From: Hedera helix
Taxonomy: Eukaryota; Streptophyta; Magnoliopsida; Apiales; Araliaceae
DNA: 64,000 bases
NCBI GenBank assembly: GCA_947179155.2
Contig: OX359285.1
Coordinates: 12,585,510-12,649,509, forward strand
Direction: 5' to 3'
The notes below the pieces were generated by a model. That model saw only the letters and a program-made list of their open reading frames with translations, had not been told where the DNA came from and ran no database searches. The translations under genes and the position numbers were made by a program. Position 1 is the stretch's first letter; each line of letters opens with the position of its first letter. Positions 25,524 through 39,580 of the stretch are shown here, piece by piece.

Positions 25524-26269
25524 GATTACATATGTGAAACTTGTTCTTATTACAAAATGTCACTATGATTACAGTTAAAAACAAGTAAGAAAAGTAGTAA
25601 ACTAGGCTACGCTTTTCTTCTTTCCTTTCTTCTTTGAGCTGGAGCTCCCGGGTTTGTCTGCAAATTATGTTTATTTACAAGGGTGAGCTAAGATGCTCAA
25701 CAAGTCTTAAACACATAGCATATAAGTGAACTCACGCTGATATGGATTATAAGGATTCATGACACAACAATTGATATTAATATTTTAACATAATAGACTA
25801 AGTGGTGGTTAGACCTTGAATTGTTCTTGTCTTTCGACTTAGAACCATTTATAGTGGATATAAAAATGGGGATTAAACTAACGACATCCTATATTATGCA
25901 TAACATGCACTACACTGGATAAATCATGAACAGTGATACATATTCGTTCATTTCAGTTTACTTCACATGTCAGGATCGCACCAAGACAACTTGGTTTGAT
26001 AAAATAAAACATGGTTCGAAATATATCACGAATGAGCATTTCTTTTTTTAAGTTATGCCGGAAAAAGAAGCAATAACTCTCATATGAAAGATTTATAACA
26101 CGTTGTTTGTACAAGATGTATAAATCACATAAAAACATGTAAACAAAGGTTAAGGATAGAAAACTTACCTTGTAAATATCCAGAATTAGATTAAAGGCTC
26201 GTCGATAATCCTACATAATCACACGTTTATATACACAGTTTAAATTATATCGAGTACAACTTTTAAGTT

Positions 26270-26690
26270 TTATTTTGGACATTATAACCACTTATAAATA
26301 AGACTTCTTCTAATATATATGAAAATATTTGGGCATTATAACTGCTTATATAATGAATATTTTCATTTATTACATAAAAAAATTGAACATTATAACTGCT
26401 TATAAACTGAACATTTTCTTCTCTATGTTTGAAATAAATCGGCCATTATAACGGCTTACAAATAGGACTTTTCAAATATATATTTGAAATAATTTGGGTA
26501 TTATAACTGCCTACAAAATGGATATTTACAATAATACTTTGAAAAATCTGAGCAGAATAACGGCTTATAAAAGTATGTTTTCTTCTTTATACTTGAAATA
26601 AAATTAGCCAATATAACAACTATAAATAGGACTTTTATACTATTTATTTAAACTAAAGTAAACATTATAACAACTTATAAAATGAATATT
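26270..26690. repeat. About 60-bp degenerate tandem repeat, 7-8 copies
   Basis: Units share CATTATAACTGCTTATAAA, then about 40 bp of AT-rich DNA ending TTTGAAATAA. Each holds the self-complementary word TTATAANNNCTTATAA. It occupies the position of the AT-hairpin arrays of other LTRs. Confidence 0.8.
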
Positions 26691-27439
26691 TATACTAACT
26701 AATAGAAGAAAACTAAAGAATAGAAAAACAGGTATACCGCTTAAAGTACGTGCTTTACGTTAAATTGTATAGAACTTCGTCTCTTCGAAAGTAATTTTTT
26801 TCCCTCACAATATCTCTCAAAATATAACTTTGAAGTGTTTTTTCATTTGAACTAATGAATTTAAAGTAGGGAGAGCTCCCTATTGATAGAAAACCAATGG
26901 CCGAGGTAGTTTGGTCTTTAGTTTAAAAGGCAAGGGCATTTCAGTCTTTTTACACATTATTTAATTAATAAAATTAAATTAATATCTAGATATTTTCAAG
27001 CCCAAACCATTCACTTAGTATTCTAGAAGCTTCCCGAGCTGTTTTGTCATTATTTCTTTCGATTGGTTGAAATTTTGGTATATCGGATAAATCGTGTGCG
27101 ATTAATTGAAAATATTTCGCATCAGTAATATCATTTTTAATTAGTTATACGTATTTTATTCATAAAATACTTCATATAGTATTAATATGATGCCTCGTGT
27201 AAGCCTTGTAGTTTATATCTTGTTTTAATCTCGGATACACTTTCGTATATTTCTCGTAAAGCGTGTTTTACGTATTTTTTTTTCCGTATTTGTTCCATTT
27301 TAAATTTCATAACCCCACAGTCATTTTTTCGTAAATATTTTTATTTGTGAAATATCTCTGTTGTCCATAAAAAAAGCTATTCAAAACTGTGAATTTTGAA
27401 AATTCAGAAGATAGTGTATGAATGAATAGTGTTTGCACG

Positions 27440-27815
27440 TATTTTGAGACAAACTATTTTTATTGGCTCATTAGCATCCATACCTCATAACAATACTATT
27501 TCGTGAAATATACAAAGTCAAAATGTCGAAAAGAACGTTCAAAAAGACGACAAATATTTTCTCGTAAATCGTGCATTTTTTTTTATTTATCTTTTTCTCC
27601 AAAAAAATTTATTGGTTTTCTGACATCTAAACCTCATATTAACACGATGTTGTGAAATGTAAGAAGTCCTATAGATGAAGGAAACAATCAAATGAATGAA
27701 AACGTCACCTCGTGAATAGTGATTTTACACAAATTTCTAGAAAAAACTTTTATTGGATAAATAACATTTATACTTCATATAAACACTATTTTGTGAAATA
27801 CGATATATCAAGACG
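27440..27815. repeat. About 140-157-bp tandem repeat, three degenerate copies
   Basis: Units begin near 27456, 27608 and 27748 with TTTTATTGG and contain a phrase like CCTCATANNAACACTAT then GTGAAAT. Non-coding. Confidence 0.7.
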
Positions 27816-28466
27816 ACTTAAGACAATTTAAGAATGTTCTAGGTTATTATCCTTAGGTTATAACCCTTAGGGTTTAGGTTTTAACTTCAAAATATTATCT
27901 GGATTTTATTTGTAAGCGTTAAGATTTACTACTTGAATCAAAACACAAAATCCTACACATAGAATTATCATATAACACATTATGAATCTTAATTGAACAT
28001 TTATTTATTCACATAGAGCTGGATTACTGGAATATCGAAAGTTCAAAATATTACAGATTATAGACTATTAACCAATGAGATTTGATTTATTTTATATGGA
28101 TGTATAAATGAATGAGTTTTTATAAATAGGGTCTGCGTACCTCGTATTTTTAATTTTTCTTGTGTAATTTCTATCTCCTTCCTATGTACTTTCCATTGAC
28201 TGCTGATCAATGTTTCTATTTTACGAAAATAGTTTGTAATAAGATTAGATAAAATTATTTGAAGAATTGGAGCAAAAGAGTAAGGAGTGCTTGAAGACCT
28301 ATTTATAATGGAGCCTGGGTTATAAATGTAATAGTTACATTTGTACGTATTTGTTCTTGCACCCCTATATTTGACCTTTTAGTTCACTTGGTGACTCTAG
28401 TGAACCAAACTAGAATAAAAGTCCATAATTAATCCAAGTAGAATATAGTATTTTATATGTATATGC

Positions 28467-28470
<4 letters not shown>

Positions 28471-28543
<73 letters not shown>
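28471..28543. repeat. (AT)n microsatellite, about 36 units
   Basis: A perfect dinucleotide run at the right edge of the LTR6 remnant. Confidence 0.95.
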
Positions 28544-28546
<3 letters not shown>

Positions 28547-28559
28547 CAAACATGTTTCG

Positions 28560-29215
28560 CATGTTAAATAATATGACGTATATTTTATGTATATATGTGC
28601 ATGCGCGCTAAACAAGATGAGACAATTAATAATAGAACCCTTAAAGTAAAATATATTAAGTTGTAATATTCAAAGATATTTTAAATATCGAACGTTGCCT
28701 TCTAGCATGATAAAACCATAGAGCATCAAATATTTAATATACGCTTATTGTGCACACAAGGCTTATATTGATTATTTGAGATGTTTTATCACATTGGATG
28801 CTTATATGGAATTGAACAATACTATTTTGTTGTCCACACACAAGGATACTATTTTTCTCTTCACTTATATGGAAGTGTTAAGTTGGACTTAATTTAGATT
28901 ATTTTGATTCGGATGTGCACACACTTGATCATTATAATCTAAGAGGCAAAATAATAATGAGTTACATGGTGATGTAACTGACAAAAGTTGTCTACCTATT
29001 AAATAAATATAGTTTATTGTGCACACACAAGACTGTATTTAAGTTGATAGGATCCTTATCTCACAAGTATATCTTTAACTAGATTTGTCGAACTATATAT
29101 AGAGGGTAATATAGTTTGATAAAAATAGTAGGAGATACCAATTTAAATAAAAACCTAATTTATTTTGGCAATTAATCAAATAAAATGTTATTTTTTCATA
29201 TGCAAAATTTTACAA
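28560..29215 (+). other. Leader remnant upstream of copia C1 gag
   Basis: AT-rich non-coding DNA with the word GTGCACACACAAG occurring at about 28751, 28827 and 29015 in varying form. By position it continues the C1 leader that was cut at 13317. The exact re-entry point is not seen. Confidence 0.5.
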
Positions 29216-30155
29216 ATGTCAAACTCACTAACACTGTGTAGCATACTTGATGCTAACAAATTGACGGGTTCGAATTACACGGACTGGTTAAAGAATCTGA
29301 GAATAGTTCTCACTGCTGAAAAGCTTTCTTATGTCCTAAATTTGTCTGTCCCTACAACTGTTGCAGAAGAAGCCTACGAGGAAGAGATTGCTACTTTTAA
29401 GAAGTGGCAAGATGATGCAATCGTGGCTCAATGCATCATGCTCGCATCTATGAGTAACGAACTTCAACGTCATCACGAGAAAATGGATGCTCCTATTATC
29501 TTGTTGTACCTTAAGGATCTTTATGGTGAGCAAAGTAGGACTAATAGATATCATATATTTAAGGAACTTTTTCGATCTCGGATGACCGAGGGCACTACCA
29601 TCGAGACTCATGTCCTAAAGATGATCAATTTGATTGAACAACTTGGATAGTTAGGGTTCGTAATGGATGAAGAGTTAAACTAAGATTTGATCTTGCAGTC
29701 ATTCTCGGACACCTTCTCACAATTTGTTGTGAACTTTCACATGAATAAATTGAAAGTAAGTTTGCCTAAGTTATTTAGCATGTTGAAAATTGCGTAGGGT
29801 CACTTTCCATCTAAGAAGGACTAAGTCTTGTTGGTAGATGATTCTTCCAAGAACAGGAAGAGGCCCAAGGGTTCTTCTGAAAAGAAGAAAAAGAAGAAGG
29901 CTAAGGGTAAGGCAAAAACTAAGGATAATAAGAAGAATGATTCTGATAGCAAAGAAATATGCTTCTATTGCAATAAGTCGGGTCAGTGGAACAGAAACTG
30001 TAAGAAGTGTCTTGCAGAGTCAAAGCAGAAGAATCTTGGAAAAGCTTCAACTTTAGATCAATGTTTGTTCATGATTGAAACAAATCTTTCTGTAAGTTAA
30101 AGTTCTACTTCGGTATTAGATACCAGTTGTGGTTCTCACATATGTAATACTATGC
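29216..30155 (+). pseudogene. Copia C1 gag and start of protease, broken
   Basis: The frame from the ATG at 29216 begins MSNSLTLCSILDANKLTG and contains YTDWLKNLRIVL, the usual start of plant copia gag (UBN2-type capsid domain). Three in-frame stops occur between 29648 and 29823. The frame then gives a Lys-rich linker and a CCHC zinc knuckle, CFYCNKSGQWNRNC, with W in place of the usual H-proximal residue. Next comes the protease start LDTSCGSHICN at about 30117-30150, where Ser replaces the Gly of the normal DTG-type motif. It is cut at 30155 by copia C2 in opposite orientation. Non-functional. Confidence 0.88.
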
Positions 30156-32061
<1,906 letters not shown>

Positions 32062-32074
32062 ATCTTCCACTTGT
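32062..32074 (-). other. Polypurine tract of copia C2
   Basis: On the minus strand ACAAGTGGAAGAT lies directly before the LTR start, as in SIRE/Angela-type copia elements. It primes plus-strand DNA. Confidence 0.7.
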
Positions 32075-32767
32075 ACTAAAGTCAATCGCCATGATATCTC
32101 ATAACCATCTTCTCTAAGTGACGATCGTAGGAATTGCTTTGTAAATACTTTAGTTAATAGATCTATAATGCTATTATGAGAATCTACTATCTCTATGGTG
32201 CCATCTCCTCTTTCAAATTCCTTTAATCATAGGAAAGTGTTGTGACACATATTTGAAATTTAGATGAGACCTAGGTTCCTTGGTGAATTAAACTTCTTTA
32301 ATGCTAAGAACCATTCCAAGTTCTATAATGAACTTGTTCATCAAACAATCACCTTTGTAGCTTCACTTATAGCTATTTACTATGTCTTTGTTACTAAATT
32401 AACAACTCTTTGCTGCATAGAGTTTTTCAAACTCACTGCATCACCGTTCAAGGTAATCTCATAACTTAAAATGGATTTGTTATTGTCTTGGTTAGTCTGA
32501 AAAACCTAGTCTATTAAGCCCTTTAGTTTCATATCAGACTCACTATTAAAAACTCCTTTTTAATATTCTTTTCCAGGAATGAACTAATATTTACTTATTA
32601 TACACAAACAACATCAGTTTTAGTACATATCATCCAAACATGATAAATCATATTGCCGAAGCATAAGGTATCTTATTCATGCAATCTCTCTTTTTCGGTG
32701 TCTTTGGAGATAATACCTTAGAGAGATTTACTCCGTGACTCATCAACATGAGATGTCTTGGAGTTTT
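32075..32767 (-). pseudogene. Copia C2 pol C-terminal end (RNase H), degraded
   Basis: Minus-strand frames with many stops still show the end of copia pol, for example HNSIIDLLTKVFTKQF at about 32130-32180, which fits the family's ADxLTK block, then REDGYEISW just before the polypurine tract. It is interrupted at 32767 by LTR7, and pol resumes at 45953. Confidence 0.75.
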
Positions 32768-33987
32768 TGTAACACCCCGAGAATCCCCGCATAGGCTACG
32801 GGCGACCCCCAGTCGTTATGCACAACCTTCTCATTAATATCTACAACATTGAATAATAAAATACTGCTAAAACTCAATATATTTTAAATTTTTTTATAAC
32901 ATTCTTTATTCCCCAAATCGAAATCTTTACATCGACTTTCTTGATCTCAAAATCATACATATCATGATCTAATTTATTACAATAATTGTGAGTACAAAAA
33001 AAAAAAAAAAACTCACACTCCAGCAATAAGTTATTATAACAATACAATGACTTTTTCTTATCTGATCGAGTCCAATAGCATTAGCACTCGTCTAACGTAG
33101 GTTCACCTTTTATTACAATAACATGGTCTCCAACCAAGAATATTACAACAGTATAAGTATCCCAAAAATTTATACCTAAGGGATATTATTATCTCACACC
33201 ATAGTTACAATACTAGGGCTACCTTGATATTTATTATCAATCCCAATGGCAAAGTTATTACCAAATTAAAACTTTAATTTTGTTAGGTCATTAAACATTT
33301 CTTGTTCCTTGGTATTTACTGTAAACCTCGGATACCAACGTTTATCTCCATAAATACAACTTAAAGACATTAAGTAATTAAAATTATTACAAAATATCAT
33401 TTACATTAAAATAAGTGTATTAACCTTTATAGAAAAACAACAAATCAATCACAAAGGTTAGCAACCATTGTTAACTACATAACTTATTAACTTTGTTTAA
33501 TTAAAACTTATAACATCAATTCGGTTCAGAATTTCAATCTTTACATCTTTTCCTAACTCACAAAATCATATACATTATGATTTGTTCAATTACAATGCTG
33601 TAAGTAACTAATACCTCATCAATTAACTTTAAGTCTATCTGTTATACAAAGACTTCTCTTGCCATTCAAGTTCATTATTAATAATGCTCAACTAGCTTAG
33701 TCAAAAGTTATACCAACTATTACAAGTTTTATAACTTTTACTATTACAGTCAATATGGCTACCTCAACAGGCTTACAACAATATATAAGACATTTTTGTC
33801 GATAGAGTTTAATACCAACAACATACGGGTCGAACAATTATATGCCTTATCAGGCTTACATTACTCTAATATATTTGTCATAGTATCCAATTTGGTATAA
33901 CAATGCATTATTCTTCATTTTGCATCTAAGCAATAACCCATCCTTACTTTTTAGCTTTATCGGAATATCCGAGCTTCCCGTACTTCG

Positions 33988-34036
33988 CTGAAAATATTAT
34001 TTTATGCAAGGGTAAGTACGACGGCTCAGCAAGTCC
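33988..34036 (-). promoter_or_regulatory. LTR promoter-like module (LTR7)
   Basis: On the minus strand: CTTGCTGAGC, spacer, a decayed second arm, TACCCTTGCATAAAATAAT, TTTTCAGCGAAG. The second GCTC arm is lost here. Confidence 0.45.
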
Positions 34037-34639
34037 AACATGTATCACATAGCATATAACAACATTTTATCATGCATTGTGCATCTTATGCTTTACAATT
34101 TATATATATCTTATGCATATCATGCTTTGCATTTAAATCTATGCTTCATGCTTTTCATGCACAACATTTATCATATCATACAGTTCAATATAGAATAGGC
34201 ATCTATTATCATTTAATGAACATCAACCATTTATCACACATTATTTCACAAATGCATATTAACTCATGTTTACACATAAAAATATATAACACATAGTAGC
34301 AAGTTCTGAAAGACTTGTCTGGCTCGCTTATCTTGCTTATGCTAACGCCTTGCGTGTCTTGCACGACCTACATTTTTAATAATGTCGGTATACACATTAG
34401 TTAGCAACATGATACATTACACTATTTCTTTTTAATTATTTCTCAACCATGACTTCTTACTAGTTTATTTTACTAGTCTTTAAATCCTTTTTAAGTTCAA
34501 TTTATCACATCAAACGTTAGTTTAGTTAATCTCAACCAGGTTCTGCTTAATTTAACTGTTCAACGAGCAAAAACTGCTCTATGGCCCAAAATAGGACCTA
34601 ACTTTTCTATTTCTTAATAACAGATCAATCCAGATACCC

Positions 34640-34920
34640 AAAGCAGATAGCCTTACCTGTCTGTTTTTTCACAAAACTAAAGCAAACACCCCAAAGAGAC
34701 AGCCTTACCTGTCTATTTACTTATAAACTAAAGTAGACACCTCAAAGCAGACAACCTTACCTATTTGTTTAATCACAAAATCTTACATATATGAACATAT
34801 ACTAAGCAGACACCCAAAGTAGACAGGTTTACCCTGTCTGGTTTAACTTAAACTGCACAACAAGCCTTGATTCTACGCTTTTATCTAATGCAGACAGGCC
34901 TACCCTGTCTGTTTATTAAC
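34640..34920. repeat. AGACAGG/CCTGTCT hairpin repeat array in LTR7
   Basis: Four to five units at 60-70-bp spacing, each an inverted repeat such as CAGACAGG, 4-6 nt, CCTGTCTG. The best are at about 34834-34854 and 34890-34912; others have changed arms. Each unit is preceded by ACACCCAAAG or similar. Confidence 0.85.
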
Positions 34921-37189
34921 ATATTTTCTTTTGCAAAATATTATTTTTATTTATATCATAACTTCTTCGTTACATGTCCATTTTTGATCATCCTTACATC
35001 AAATTAAAGCTTATTAAGTCTACTTTAATCTTATCTAGGCCTTGACTTCAGCCCATTCTCCAAACAAAACAGATCTAACTATTTTCACAACCTGTCCAGA
35101 AAATTCTATTTTCTGGACAGTTTTACCAAGTCATTTTTTCCAAAAATGTTCTAGTCCATAAAATGACTCAATCTCGCGATTACTTCTAAGAAACTTCCAT
35201 ATCTACAACCATGTATTTTACACCAACATCAAATTCTAAACACATAATTTTATCCAATTTTTACAAGGTCCAAAATCGCTGCAGACTTTTTAATTTTCTG
35301 GGCAGACTGTTTTCGGTGCGCCCAGCCTGCTTCATCGATCACTACGAACAAACCACAGGGAATTTTTTTGTTCTTAAAATTTATGTGTAAAGCTTACTTC
35401 CATACCTTTAATTTGATAAATAGCCCACTTTCTAACTCCAAAAATGCGATTTTATATGATTTTTACAATAACAACAACTTAACTCCATTTTTCTACGAAT
35501 TTCATTCTTCAACGTTTTTCTTTAATTTACTTCATTTCCTTGAATCCTCTATTAGATTCATGACAATCCATGGTTAGAAAATTACGTACAATTTTAATCA
35601 TGATCTACAACCATTAATTTCAATAAAAACTAACATCTAATGTAATGTCCTAGAATTTTCACGTCATTATTAATTAAATTATTAATTTAATTTCTAACGA
35701 GTTAGTTTTACGAGATTATTTAAATCTTTTTATGTGATTAATTAATTACGTGATTAAATAATTATATGATTAATTACTAGAATTAATTAAAGGGGGTCAC
35801 TAATAGTAGTGAACACACCCTAAAGTTTTAATATCAAAATAATTGATAAGTTTCCTATTAATTAAATATTTAATTAAATTGAATATAATGAGTTAATTAA
35901 ATATAATAAATTAATTAATATGATTATTAATTAATGTAAATAATGTGAAATATTAATAATAATATTTATTAGTCCATTTAGTAATTTAATACTAATGGGT
36001 TAGAGTATTTAATTATTTATTCAATCTAATTATTTATTTAATCATGGATTGAATAATTAATGCGTAAATTATTGAATTAGCCCAACATGGATCAATTAGT
36101 AGCCCAAGTGAAGAATAATAAAATTCGGCAAACTAGTAGCCCAAACAATTTAATAGGAGCCCAATTGGTATTTTAAATAAAGCCCAAAGCTTGAGTCCAC
36201 TTGGAAAATAATTATGTAGCTTATTAATTATTAAAAAGTGAGCTTATTACAATCACTGTGGGAGCCGTGTAAGATGAGAGAGAGAGTGTGAGTTGATATT
36301 TTTTTTATTTCTCATTTATTTAACTAGGTTGCTTGTTTTGAATTATTTTTTTCAAGTACTTGGACCATCCCTTTTTTCACCTAATGTGTTAGCTTGTGTA
36401 AGTATCCTTGCTATCTTCATGATGGTATTTTAATAGATATAGATTTTATATCTATTCTTATTGTAAGTATACTTGCAACTTGGTAGTTTTTGTAGTCATT
36501 TCTCATCTTCTATTTTCAAGCTAAAGAGAGAGCTAGAGAGCATTTGAGAGTGTAAGAAAATATTTATGAGCAAAATACCAAGAGAAGGAGGAGGAGTTCT
36601 AAACTAGTTCATGTCATCTTCTTTCACCACCTATTTTGGAAGAATAAGAAAAATAACCATTAAATCAAGGTAATGGTTATTCTAAATCTAGTTTTTGTTT
36701 GTAAATTAAATAAACCAACATGTGAGTATAAACATGTTAATATAGTTAATAATGTGTGGTAGTAATATTTATGCCATACTTGAATTTAATATGCTTGGTT
36801 TGTATTTTGGTATAACTTGTATGCTAAAAACATGTGTTTAGTAGTGTGTAAACAAGTCTTGGAATTTATGACCAAAAATATTTTTATAAAACTTAGGTTT
36901 GATGTTCTAATATTATAGAACATTAAATCATGAGAAAAACAAAGTTTGAATCACTCAAAATAGAGTTATACACAAAAAGTTATGATTTGTGGTAGTTTAT
37001 GGGATGTAAAAAATTTTATAAAAAAAAAATGATATTAAATCATGAAAAATTAAATTTTCATGTTATAAATTGATATTAAGTGATTGGTAATTTTTTTGGA
37101 TTTTTATTGAGGATTTAAAGCTTACTTGATGGTATAATTTTTATTAAAGTGTGTATTGTCGCACACTGTTCACATTCTGCTGGAAGGAA

Positions 37190-37450
37190 AAAAATTAGAA
37201 CTGGCCGCGCAATGCGCGCAGACATGTTAGCCGCGGACGCGGAGCCAAACGACGTCGTTTGGCTCAGGAAAATTTTTACTCCGCGCGTTATGCGCGGAAG
37301 CCGTTTGCCAACTATTCAAAACGGCACCGCTTTGGGCCGTTTCTTTTGTTACGCGCACAATGCACCGTAGGAAAATTTTTGGCAAAATTACCATACTGCC
37401 CCTCCGTTCGTTTTTCTGCATAATTACTATTTTGCCCTCGGATCAGTTTT
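37190..37450. promoter_or_regulatory. GC-rich palindrome cassette in LTR9
   Basis: It contains CGCGCAATGCGCG, the perfect 20-bp palindrome GCCAAACGACGTCGTTTGGC (37244-37263), and CCGCGC-GTTAT-GCGCGG (37281-37297). Degenerate repeats of the type AAATTAC...TGCCCCT then follow. The open frames in both strands here (37149-37370, 37227-37421) are by-products of GC content. The same cassette is in LTR11 and a related one at 44850-45180. Confidence 0.75.
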
Positions 37451-37639
37451 CGATTTAATTACAGAATTGTCATTCTGCATATTTTTAATTAATTTAAATG
37501 TTTAAAAATTAATTTAAAATTATAACAAAAATAATAATAATGCAAAAATGATATTTGGGATGATATTTTTCACTAAGTTTAATATTTAGATATTTTAAAT
37601 ATTAATCTAGTTAGCTAAATTTATGGTTAAGTTAAATAA

Positions 37640-38280
37640 ATAAAGATTTCATTAATTATTTATTATTTAAAATGTTAACAATAAATAAAGGTGATAAATT
37701 AACAATTATTATTTAATTCCTATTAAATAATAATTAAAGAGAGATAAAAATTATAAATTAATTATTTTTTGTAATATTATTAAATAATAAATAAGGACAA
37801 TTAAGTAATTAATTATTATTTAATTAGCATTAAATAATGATTAAGTTATTAGATTAATAATTTATTATTTAATTTAAATAATAAATAAGGATAAATAAAT
37901 TGATTTTTATTTAATCTTAAATAATAATTAAAATTTATTAAATAATTAATTATTATTTAATTGACATTAGATAATAATTAAAGAGGATTAAAATTAGTAA
38001 GCTATTATTTAATTTCCTTAAATTAAATAATAAGTGAGGTTAATTACTTAGTTAATTATTAGTTGATTAATATTAAATTAAAGAAGGTTAAAATTAAATC
38101 AATAATTATTTATTATTTAATTATTATTAAATAATAAGTAAGTACAATTAGTTATTATTTATTTTAAATAATAACTAAAGTTAATTAATTAATTTCTATT
38201 TAATCAAGATTAAATAGTAATTAAATAGAGATTGAGTTAATAAAATAATTTGAATTTAATTATGCTTTAATTAAACAATT
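37640..38280. repeat. AT-rich hairpin array in LTR9
   Basis: Repeated self-complementary units with the core TTAATTATTATTTAATT and TTAAATAATAATTA, homologous to the array in LTR4. Confidence 0.82.
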
Positions 38281-39401
38281 GTAATAAGTTGTTTAAGGGT
38301 TTAATAAGTGTCCAACACTTGAGAAAAATATTTTCTAAATTATTAAATTATTAATCTAATTTGATTGAGGGACCATAAGGTTAATAATATTATTTTGACT
38401 GATGTAAATTATGTGTTAGTACTTATGTGGTAGATCAATTCCTTAGTGAGCGTATAGTTGTGCAAATACGCCGTACTAATTATTAGACCAACTTTATTAA
38501 TGTTAGGTCTTTCAAAGCCAGCTAGTTAAAGCTAGACATTAATTGTAGCTGAGCAGACAGACAATTTTCTTATCTCTAAACTCATTTCATTGAGCAAATT
38601 ATTTAGTTAAGCTTGAACTGTAATTCCAAGCATGCTTTGAGTGGTTTAATTACTTTACAATTATTCCACATCGATATTGTTGTTATTCGCACTTGTTGCA
38701 CTTGATATTGTACAGTCCTTGACTTGTACTTAATTATTGTTCTACTGTTTAAAGAACTATTCAAAGTAGGTCTAAGCCATTGTTCGGCTAGACATTTATG
38801 TTAAAGATTTTAAAAACTATCCAAATCATTGAAGATGCGGATTCTTAGACTATTATGAACACTCATTTATTATAGGGGAGTACCCTGTATCTAATATCAG
38901 GTACAAAATACGGAAATTAAATGTTATTGTAACGACCCCGAAATTCGACCTACTTTATTACCTTCATTTTTATAATTATGAAACATTATTTTCCTTACGT
39001 CCAAATTTCGGTCCGTTAATATATCTTTCATCACCTTAATCGATCCATTATCTGATTTTTAAAATCATCAATTATCAAATTTTCGGTATAAATTTTTCTT
39101 TTTCTTGATTCAATTGTTGTATTAAAATATTTGGATGTTTAAAATCTTTACATCTTGGATCCTAGCCCCTGGATCGCAACCTTAACTTTTTCCTTCTTTA
39201 AATATCATAACGTTCAACATTTAAAATTTAATAATAATTATATCTTCACATTTGTTCTTTTCAATCGTAATTCACAATTTGACCATTTAACAAATCTTTA
39301 TCGTAACAATCATCTTAAACAACTCTAGTTCGCCATGTAACTCTATTCGTCCTATCCGGACCAATTTGTAAATAGATACAACACATTCACATAAATTTCA
39401 C

Positions 39402-39442
39402 CAATTCACTCACATTGAATACAATTCACTCACATTGAATCA
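39402..39442. repeat. 20-bp tandem duplication in LTR8
   Basis: ATTCACTCACATTGAATACA occurs twice head to tail. LTR11 does not show the duplication. Confidence 0.8.
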
Positions 39443-39529
39443 TGACATCGAAATTATAACAGTTATGTATCCAACCTTCTGGGCAATTCACCTCTAACAT
39501 AATCCAATATTCTTGAATTTCATTTCTTT

Positions 39530-39580
39530 CCTGCAAAAATATTTATTAAGCAAGTAATGAGCACCACGGCTCAGCAAGTT
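39530..39580 (-). promoter_or_regulatory. LTR promoter-like module (LTR8)
   Basis: On the minus strand: CTTGCTGAGC, CGTGGT, GCTCATTACTTGCTTAATAAA, then TTTTTGCAGG. Confidence 0.55.

Larger units (their letters stand above)
25242..28560 (-). mobile_element. LTR6: degenerate minus-strand gypsy LTR remnant
   Basis: Assigned from the promoter-like module at 25658-25706, pointing left, and from long U3-like non-coding DNA carrying several tandem repeats (25450-25523, 26270-26690, about 27450-27810) and an (AT)n run at 28471-28543. Neither LTR end is clear; the left end abuts LTR3 without a target duplication, and the right end lies somewhere before the copia C1 leader at about 28560. No gene is visible. 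Confidence 0.5.

Noticed and set aside
29838..30056. Arg/Lys-rich 72-codon ORF overlapping copia gag
   Set aside because: It is the plus-one shadow of the Lys-rich linker and zinc knuckle of gag.
37149..37421. Overlapping ORFs on both strands in the GC patch of LTR9 (also 55927-56252 and 44788-45137)
   Set aside because: GC-rich palindromes lack stop codons on both strands. The reading frames differ between the homologous cassettes.
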